57,683 bases of DNA from Kiritimatiellia bacterium (GTDB lineage Bacteria > Verrucomicrobiota > Kiritimatiellia > UBA8416 > JADHWI01). The stretch covers positions 1 to 57,683 of the forward strand of contig JASLPY010000028.1 of the NCBI GenBank assembly GCA_030744755.1, given 5' to 3'. The position numbers were made by a program, and so were the translations under genes. Below, piece after piece: positions 52,331-57,683 of this stretch. The notes below the pieces were generated by a model. It worked only from the letters and a program-made list of their open reading frames with translations, made no database searches and was not told the DNA's origin. Every line of letters begins with the position of its first letter. The stretch's first letter is position 1.

Positions 52331-55300
52331 GGTCTCTCCTCCCCGCCTGTCGGAGCATATATTTCCAGTTCCACGATATGCAATCCCGGATTGGCGCTGT
52401 TCTGCAGCATGACTACACGCACGTAACGCGCGTCCTGCGGCTTGAACCTGTGCATGACCCCCTTGGGTGTTGCCGGCGCGCTGTTCGCACTCGCGTCGAT
52501 CGCCACGCGCCATTTCTGGCCGTCAATCGAACTTTCGACTCGGTACCGGTAGAATCTTCTCCCATCCCAGTACGGCATCACACGGACGCGGCCTATCCGC
52601 TCCGTTCTCCCGAGATCCAGCGTCAGCGTACAGGGAGGCGGCGTGCATCCCCAATATGACGCCAGGGTCTTCTGCCCGTCGACAGCATGCGCGGGCGGGT
52701 GCCCGCTCTCCGACGGCCGAGAGCTGCTCGCCGCCGCATTCAGCGCAAGGTTCTTCATGGAGAGTTCCGCCATGTAGCCGCGCAAATCCTCACGTGCCTT
52801 GTCGTCAGGCAGATGAGGCAACAGGTCCTTCAATACGCGTCGCTGATCAGCCGAGGGCAGTACCCGTTTGGCAAGTTGCACGAGCCCGGCCGCGGCCAAA
52901 CCACGCAATTTGGCCGGGGTCTTCGCATCTGTAGCGATCCGCGAGAGCGGCGCCACGCCCTCCCCGTCCGGCCAGTTGATCAACGCGCGCACAGCGGCCT
53001 CGTCAGATGTACGCGTCACAAAAGTCAAAGCGACCTGTCCTCCGATCACAGGCAGACTCCCAAGCATGGCCACCCGCGCGTCACCGGACAATGCCGTCTT
53101 GCCGCCAAGCACGCCGGCCAATGCCTTCTCTGCGTCCGCTTGCCGCTTGCAGATCGCCACAATCGCTCGCGCCACACCGTCACGGTCAAGAGTATCCGGC
53201 GCAGTCAAAGCTTCGATCAGCGAATCGAGTTGCCTTGGTTCGCCATCGTTCCGCAACGCGGTCAATGCAGCACGAACGGTCTTCTTGCGGTTCTGCTTAA
53301 GAACAGCAAGCATCACGTCAAGGTAGTCTGGCTCCTTTCGCAAGCCGAGACACTCCACTGCCACAGCAGCCCGCGCCTCGTCTTCCTGCACGACCGCCTT
53401 GCGCAGTTCAGCATCTACGCCCTCCCCCTGCATTTGCCCCAAAGTCGTCTCGGCCTCTTTGGCAGGCGCGCCACCTTTTGCCGCCAGATCGAGGAGTGGC
53501 TCTACTGCCTTTGCCCCGCCAATACTTCGGAGCGCATGGATACCGGCCGTCTGAACGCTTTCGTCGGCATCTGCGAGCGCCGCCAGTGCTTCGGGCTCAG
53601 CCGTCACCACGCCTTTCGCAGCCCATGCGTTCAGCAATGACAAGCGCACGCTCGTCGTGGCCTCACCGTAGAACGTTCGAAACAGCGCCAGGCTCTTCGC
53701 GTCAATGAGTTGCAGTGCCGCGGCAGCGCCGTTCCGGATGTGCCGGTTGTCATCGGACAATGCCTTCGTAATTCGCGGCACGCTCTTGCCTGGAACCAGG
53801 CCGGCCAACCCGGACAACGCCGCGGCGCGATGCCACGGTTTGGCTTCCGCATCCTGCCACAGGTGTTGATACACACCGGCCGCCAACTCACCCCGTTTCC
53901 CGGCTGTCAACTGCTCCGCCGCCTGCAACAGGGCATCGCTGACGTTCTCGCCCTTCATGGCGCTGAGTATCTCTGCGGCCTCCGGCGACCCCACGCGCCC
54001 CAGCGCTTCAATGGCCGAGGGAGTTTCCCCGGCTTGTGAGGCGAGGAGCTCAACCGCCCGTGCATCGCGACGCAGGCCCAGCAGGTGGCAAAGCGAGGAA
54101 CGACAAGTCGCGCTCAGCGACGGCAGAGCCTCACGCATGGCTGCCACACCTACATCACCCGGTCGCGACAACAACACGTCGGCCGCCTGCATCCAGGCCA
54201 GGTCATCCTTGAGCAGCGGCACAACAAGCGGCACGCACGCATCGCTACCCGCTACAACCAGTTGCTTGCAGGCCCAGGCTTTAAAATGACTCGATGCCTT
54301 CGGGTCGGAGATCAGCTTTAGTAAGCGCTTTTCCAGCAGCGATCTTTCCGCGGCCGAAGCATCCCGCAAACCGTTCTCGACCGACGTCAACGCCGTACGA
54401 CTCTCGCCCGGCCTCCAGCTCACCATTGCCACCAGCGGATCGGGGATCGTGACGGTGTAATCGGCAAACAGTTTCTCCGGTTGTACGGCAAGGCCGGCGC
54501 CATGGCGCACGATCACGCGAAAAGCAAGTTCCAGCGGTTTCTTCGGGTCCAGCGGAAAGGCGGTCCCTTTTGATGGGAACGTCGGCTGCAACCATGCCAG
54601 GTCGGCGTATTCAACCCAGTCTCCGGGATAGTGGGGGTTTGAGGGTGACTGGAGCAGGAAAAGGCCAACCGGTTCCTTGCCTTCCGGCGCCACGCCGGTC
54701 AGTTCGGCCCAGGCGGAAGGAAAGCCGGTCTCGCCGGCAGCGCCAATATGCTTATCGATCTTCAGATCCCGGCGCGCGGAGCATCGCATATTGAACCCGC
54801 CATACGCTTTCTGCCCCCGACGGGCAAGCGTTACACCGGGCACAAGGGCCTCAAACGTGAATCCGAAATCGATTGTGCGCAGCCCCCCTTCGGACCGTCG
54901 GACAGTTATGACAGCTGTTTCTTTGACGATGGGCTCCGTGTCGCCCCACTTCCAGGTATTCTCCGCTTCGAGGATGGCGGCGTCTTTGCCCCCCTGCTGG
55001 CGCAGGATCTTCACCGGCCGGGCGAACACACCCTGCAGCGCGTGCAGGTCGCGTTTCTCCCCTTTGTAGGTCACCTCCGGCCAGGCCCAGTAGATACCGC
55101 GATGGTGCGGATGGCCCTTTGAGTAATCCTTTGTCAGAATCTCGCCATTTGGCCCGTAGATGGGATGCACATAGTCGCTGCGCGCCACCGCGTACTTCCC
55201 CCCCACCCCATCCGGTACGGGAACTGTCTTGAAGTTGTAGGTAAGAACCGGCCTCTCACCATCATAAAACGTATACCGCTGCGTCGCCTCATCAACCCGA

Positions 55301-55362
55301 ATCTCCACTCCGGCCAAGACCGGCGTAACAACAGCAAGCAGGAATGCACCAATCATTCTCAT
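52327..55362 (-). CDS. PmoA-like (DUF6807)-HEAT-discoidin secreted protein
   Basis: 1011 residues from an ATG that overlaps the URO-D-like stop (ATGA). Signal peptide to about 18; a DUF6807/PmoA-like beta domain to about 310 (YVHPIYGPNGEILTKDY, HPHHRGIYWAWPEV); about 550 residues of HEAT-type alpha-helical repeats (VPRITKALSDDNRHIRNGAA, ADADESVQTAGIHALRSIGG); a C-terminal F5/8-type C domain (AHAVDGQKTLASYWGC). The discoidin domain may bind glycans. The PmoA-like part has no known relation to methane monooxygenase activity despite its database name. Function unknown. Confidence 0.75.
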   Translation of the reverse strand: MRMIGAFLLAVVTPVLAGVEIRVDEATQRYTFYDGERPVLTYNFKTVPVPDGVGGKYAVARSDYVHPIYGPNGEILTKDYSKGHPHHRGIYWAWPEVTYKGEKRDLHALQGVFARPVKILRQQGGKDAAILEAENTWKWGDTEPIVKETAVITVRRSEGGLRTIDFGFTFEALVPGVTLARRGQKAYGGFNMRCSARRDLKIDKHIGAAGETGFPSAWAELTGVAPEGKEPVGLFLLQSPSNPHYPGDWVEYADLAWLQPTFPSKGTAFPLDPKKPLELAFRVIVRHGAGLAVQPEKLFADYTVTIPDPLVAMVSWRPGESRTALTSVENGLRDASAAERSLLEKRLLKLISDPKASSHFKAWACKQLVVAGSDACVPLVVPLLKDDLAWMQAADVLLSRPGDVGVAAMREALPSLSATCRSSLCHLLGLRRDARAVELLASQAGETPSAIEALGRVGSPEAAEILSAMKGENVSDALLQAAEQLTAGKRGELAAGVYQHLWQDAEAKPWHRAAALSGLAGLVPGKSVPRITKALSDDNRHIRNGAAAALQLIDAKSLALFRTFYGEATTSVRLSLLNAWAAKGVVTAEPEALAALADADESVQTAGIHALRSIGGAKAVEPLLDLAAKGGAPAKEAETTLGQMQGEGVDAELRKAVVQEDEARAAVAVECLGLRKEPDYLDVMLAVLKQNRKKTVRAALTALRNDGEPRQLDSLIEALTAPDTLDRDGVARAIVAICKRQADAEKALAGVLGGKTALSGDARVAMLGSLPVIGGQVALTFVTRTSDEAAVRALINWPDGEGVAPLSRIATDAKTPAKLRGLAAAGLVQLAKRVLPSADQRRVLKDLLPHLPDDKAREDLRGYMAELSMKNLALNAAASSSRPSESGHPPAHAVDGQKTLASYWGCTPPPCTLTLDLGRTERIGRVRVMPYWDGRRFYRYRVESSIDGQKWRVAIDASANSAPATPKGVMHRFKPQDARYVRVVMLQNSANPGLHIVELEIYAPTGGEERP

Positions 55363-56411
55363 GTCCAATACCCCATATAGCGTTCCATCGCATCCATGAG
55401 CGCCCTGACATTCGCAAGGGGAACGCCAGGGTACATGCCATGAATCATCATCAAGCCGCCTGCCGGCGAGCCCAGCTTCTCTACTTCCTCGCGGATCAGC
55501 GCATCAACCTGTTCCGGTGTCCCGAGCGGCACGATATCCTGACGGTCCACGTCGAGATCGATGCAGACACGTCCTTTCACGTTATCCCGGATCCAGTCGA
55601 TCCCGTTCACCAGGTCCTGCAGATTCATAACCTGCACGCCCTCGTCGACCAGGTCGTCAAGCAGATCCCTGATGTCGCCGTCAGAGTGCATATGCACAAT
55701 GCAACCCGCTTCGCGTGCGGGCTGCATCAATCGCCGCACGCTGGGCTTGATGAAGGTGCGGTACTGCTCCGGCGACAGCATGGGTCCCACCTGCATCCCC
55801 AGATCCTCGGGGTAACCTATCCACTCGACTCCCAGGTCAACATAGCGCGACACCAGACCCAAGTTGAATGCCTCCACCATTTCGATGAGTTTCCACAGTC
55901 TAGGCTCCTCATCCACCATATCAAAGATCAGATTCTCGTAGCCACGGATATCGCAAAGCTGCAGAAAGGTGTGGCCGTGTTGGAGACCGCCCGAGGTCAT
56001 CCGCTCGTTCTCGCGCGCGTTTGCCACACTCTCCTCAATGAGCCCCCAATCCAGCGGAGATTGGCCATTCGTCTTGGCGGGGTCAGGTGGCTGGTAGTCG
56101 TCAAAAGCCGACCAATCGGCCAGCGGGTGTTCCGTAACCGTTCCGGTGATCCCGTCGTCCGTCGTCTCCCAGACGCATCCCCACGGGTCGCGGTACTTCT
56201 CCCCAACAGTCTGGTAGCCGGGGAAAGACGGTCGGTAAGGGTGGGTTTTGCGCTTGTAGCCAGGAAACAGCCGCGGATGTGCCTCGATAAGGTCTTCCAG
56301 CTCGTTCTGGTCGTAGTGATGCCAGCAGGCCCCGGCGATATGGAACGTCATCGGAACCCAATCCGGTTTCTCAAACTGTACAGCGCGGCGAATATTCTCA
56401 CTAGGCGTCAT
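55359..56411 (-). CDS. Uroporphyrinogen decarboxylase-fold protein (not HemE)
   Basis: 350 residues from the ATG eight bases after GGGAGATC; the frame above is not supported. TIM-barrel URO-D superfamily, related to MtaA/CmuA-type methyltransferases: FEKPDWVPMTFH, DLGVEWIGYPEDLGMQ, CIVHMHSDGDIRDLLDDLVD, DLDVDRQDIVPLGTPEQV. True HemE signatures are missing and HemE is not needed in the siroheme route. Such proteins are common in PVC carbohydrate clusters with unknown roles. It is first in the minus-strand carbohydrate operon. Confidence 0.82.
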   Translation of the reverse strand: MTPSENIRRAVQFEKPDWVPMTFHIAGACWHHYDQNELEDLIEAHPRLFPGYKRKTHPYRPSFPGYQTVGEKYRDPWGCVWETTDDGITGTVTEHPLADWSAFDDYQPPDPAKTNGQSPLDWGLIEESVANARENERMTSGGLQHGHTFLQLCDIRGYENLIFDMVDEEPRLWKLIEMVEAFNLGLVSRYVDLGVEWIGYPEDLGMQVGPMLSPEQYRTFIKPSVRRLMQPAREAGCIVHMHSDGDIRDLLDDLVDEGVQVMNLQDLVNGIDWIRDNVKGRVCIDLDVDRQDIVPLGTPEQVDALIREEVEKLGSPAGGLMMIHGMYPGVPLANVRALMDAMERYMGYWT

Positions 56412-56494
56412 GAAGAAGATCTCCCTTTCCATAAGAGTATTACACACGCTTTCATGTATTGCTTCTACGCCCGTATCGCAGTACGATATTAAAC

Positions 56495-57412
56495 ATGTCA
56501 AATATCCTCATCGATCCGTCGAACGAGCGGAAGATCGCCGATTTCCGTCCTTTGGAGTTCCGGGATGTCATGGTGCTGGGCAGGTACAGCTATGCCTATG
56601 CGCATGATCCGCTGGAAGAGCATACGCACGGCAACATGTTCGAGATCTGCTACCTGGATGAAGGTTCACAACCCTACATATCGGAGGGCAAGGAGTATTG
56701 CCTGAAGGGTGGTGACGTTTTTGTGAGCCTGCCTCGCGAACTGCATGGATCAGGACCGAGCCCGCTGGGCCGTGGGCGACTTTACTGGATGCTCATCCGC
56801 GTACCCTCAACCCGTGAGCGCTTCCTGAACCTGACGCCGTCGGAAGGGAGGCAGCTCGTCGAGGGCCTTCTCGGCATCCAGTACCGCCAGTTCAGAGGCA
56901 GGCGTCTGTTGAAGTACTATCTCGAGAACATCTTCCGGGCGTACGACGAACCAGACACACCCCTGCGGACTGCGGAGTTGAAGAACTGGATGCTGCGCTT
57001 CCTGCTGGATGTCCTTTCCGACGCGACGCACTACAGGGAGACGCGGGTCAGCTCCCCAATCACGACAGTGCAGGAGTTCATCGACGAACACCTCTTTGAG
57101 GAACCCCTGGCTCTTGAGGCACTCGCCGACAAGGTGAACCTGTCACTCTCGCGCTTCAAGACGCGCTTCAAGAATGAAGTCGGCGTAGCGCCGGGCGGCT
57201 ACATCATCATGCGCAAGGTGGAGAAAGCGAAGGAACTGTTGGGCAATCAGGATAGATCCATCACTGATATCGCCTTCGATCTCGGCTTCTCCTCCAGCCA
57301 GTACTTCGCCACAGCCTTCAAGCGCTACACCGGTAGCACTCCCCGCCAGTTTCGTGCAGGCAGCAACATCATCACGCGAGAGAGGGAGAAACCAACGCGG
57401 ACAAGCGACTAA
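56495..57412 (+). CDS. AraC-family regulator with cupin domain
   Basis: 305 residues. N-terminal cupin sensor (about 25-110: EEHTHGNMFEICYLDEG, GGDVFVSLPRELH) and C-terminal AraC pair of helix-turn-helix motifs (about 200-295: LALEALADKVNLSLSRF, ITDIAFDLGFSSSQYFATAF). It is divergent from the URO-D-like gene across an 83-bp gap and probably activates that operon when a sugar binds the cupin. No clear ribosome-binding site before the ATG. Confidence 0.87.
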   Translation: MSNILIDPSNERKIADFRPLEFRDVMVLGRYSYAYAHDPLEEHTHGNMFEICYLDEGSQPYISEGKEYCLKGGDVFVSLPRELHGSGPSPLGRGRLYWMLIRVPSTRERFLNLTPSEGRQLVEGLLGIQYRQFRGRRLLKYYLENIFRAYDEPDTPLRTAELKNWMLRFLLDVLSDATHYRETRVSSPITTVQEFIDEHLFEEPLALEALADKVNLSLSRFKTRFKNEVGVAPGGYIIMRKVEKAKELLGNQDRSITDIAFDLGFSSSQYFATAFKRYTGSTPRQFRAGSNIITREREKPTRTSD

Positions 57413-57469
57413 CGGGGAGCCAATTGCGCTGTGATTTCGATCAACACTGCCAGCGTGATTTGATCGCGT

Positions 57470-57630
57470 GAGATTCTGTTCACCCCACAGCGCAAGGCGT
57501 TAGGCGCTAGGCGTTAGTAGCTAGGACTCTGAACAGCGCAGAATCGACCCCACGATTTTCAACGGGTTACGAGGCAGGCATGGCTCTGCGGACGGTGGAC
57601 CTTTCCCGCTAACGCCTAGCGCCTAACCCC
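57470..57630 (-). repeat. MITE-like repeat, right copy (inverted)
   Basis: This is the inverted, imperfect copy of 764-922. The terminal repeats read GCGTTAGGCGCTAGGCGTTAG-like at the left and CTAACGCCTAGCGCCTAACC at the right, with GCGGGAAAGGTCC and GGGGTCGAT conserved inside. It lies 57 bp after the AraC gene. The remaining bases to the window edge (57631-57683) and 57413-57469 show no gene. Confidence 0.75.
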
Positions 57631-57683
57631 TAGTAGTCCATCCCAGAAGTTCTGCTTCGATTTCCGGCAATTCAGAATCATGA

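Noticed and set aside
55359..56411. Reading the URO-D-fold gene as HemE of the heme pathway
   Set aside because: It lacks HemE signatures, lies in a carbohydrate operon, and the siroheme route does not need HemE.
55344..56492. A 382-codon plus-strand open frame
   Set aside because: Antisense of the URO-D-like gene; no ribosome-binding site and His/Arg-rich composition.
1..57683. CRISPR arrays, tRNA or rRNA genes, plasmid or phage origins
   Set aside because: I looked for regularly spaced repeats and tRNA-like cloverleaf ends and saw none; the tandem repeat at 39262 is too short and has no spacers.

Overview
The window is a gene-dense stretch of about 57.7 kb of bacterial chromosome with fairly even, moderately GC-rich composition. 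I see no tRNA, rRNA or CRISPR array. The gene content suggests an anaerobic, Gram-negative (outer-membrane porins, lipoprotein, Tat signal) member of the PVC group or a neighbouring phylum, such as Kiritimatiellota, Lentisphaerota, Planctomycetota or Omnitrophota. The reasons are a bacterial Wood-Ljungdahl carbonyl branch, a siroheme-dependent heme route, and a carbohydrate regulon of Gfo/Idh oxidoreductases, a PmoA-like/HEAT/discoidin protein, a URO-D-like protein and AraC regulators. The phylum call is inference.

Layout. 1-1255: the broken edge of an insertion sequence with an apparent -1 frameshift site, then a gene-free stretch with three repeats. 1256-3624: an outer-membrane porin, and divergently a CbiK-like chelatase that has lost metal ligands. 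3633-14881 (minus strand): the carbonyl branch, transcribed as cooC2-cooS and then acsB-acsC-RACo-acsF/cooC-acsD-acsE. Together these encode CO dehydrogenase, acetyl-CoA synthase, the corrinoid protein, its methyltransferase, its reductive activator and two nickel-insertion ATPases. 15145-17779: an HD phosphohydrolase, a PocR-AraC regulator and a lone receiver.

17888-30813: system II cytochrome c maturation (ccsA-resB, minus), and divergently hemX-like-hemA-ahbC-ahbD-ahbAB-sirC-hemC/cobA/hemD-hemB-hemL. This set runs from glutamyl-tRNA through siroheme to heme, and the neighbouring Ccs proteins would use the heme for c-type cytochromes. The ferrochelatase step has no clear owner. The HemC part of the triple fusion lacks the C-terminal domain that normally carries the cofactor cysteine. 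30822-34578: a PhnD-like lipoprotein, a sensor kinase, a NarL-type regulator and a degenerate receiver. 34640-36144: two outer-membrane protein fragments joined out of frame.

36345-41483: a candidate Moco riboswitch followed by moeA-moaA-moaC-[MOSC-mogA]-[mobB-mobA]. 41567-57412: secreted phosphatase, sialidase-like and GH10 enzymes, then a minus-strand carbohydrate operon (URO-D-like, PmoA-like/HEAT/discoidin, two Gfo/Idh, and a large secreted protein of unknown function) with a divergent AraC regulator. The last 250 bases hold an inverted copy of the repeat found at 764-922.

The most notable points are the truncated HemC fusion, the ligand-less CbiK homologue, a cooC whose P-loop is reached only from an AUA start, two palindromic repeats read through in frame inside ahbAB and mobBA, and the pair of inverted MITE-like repeats near the window ends.
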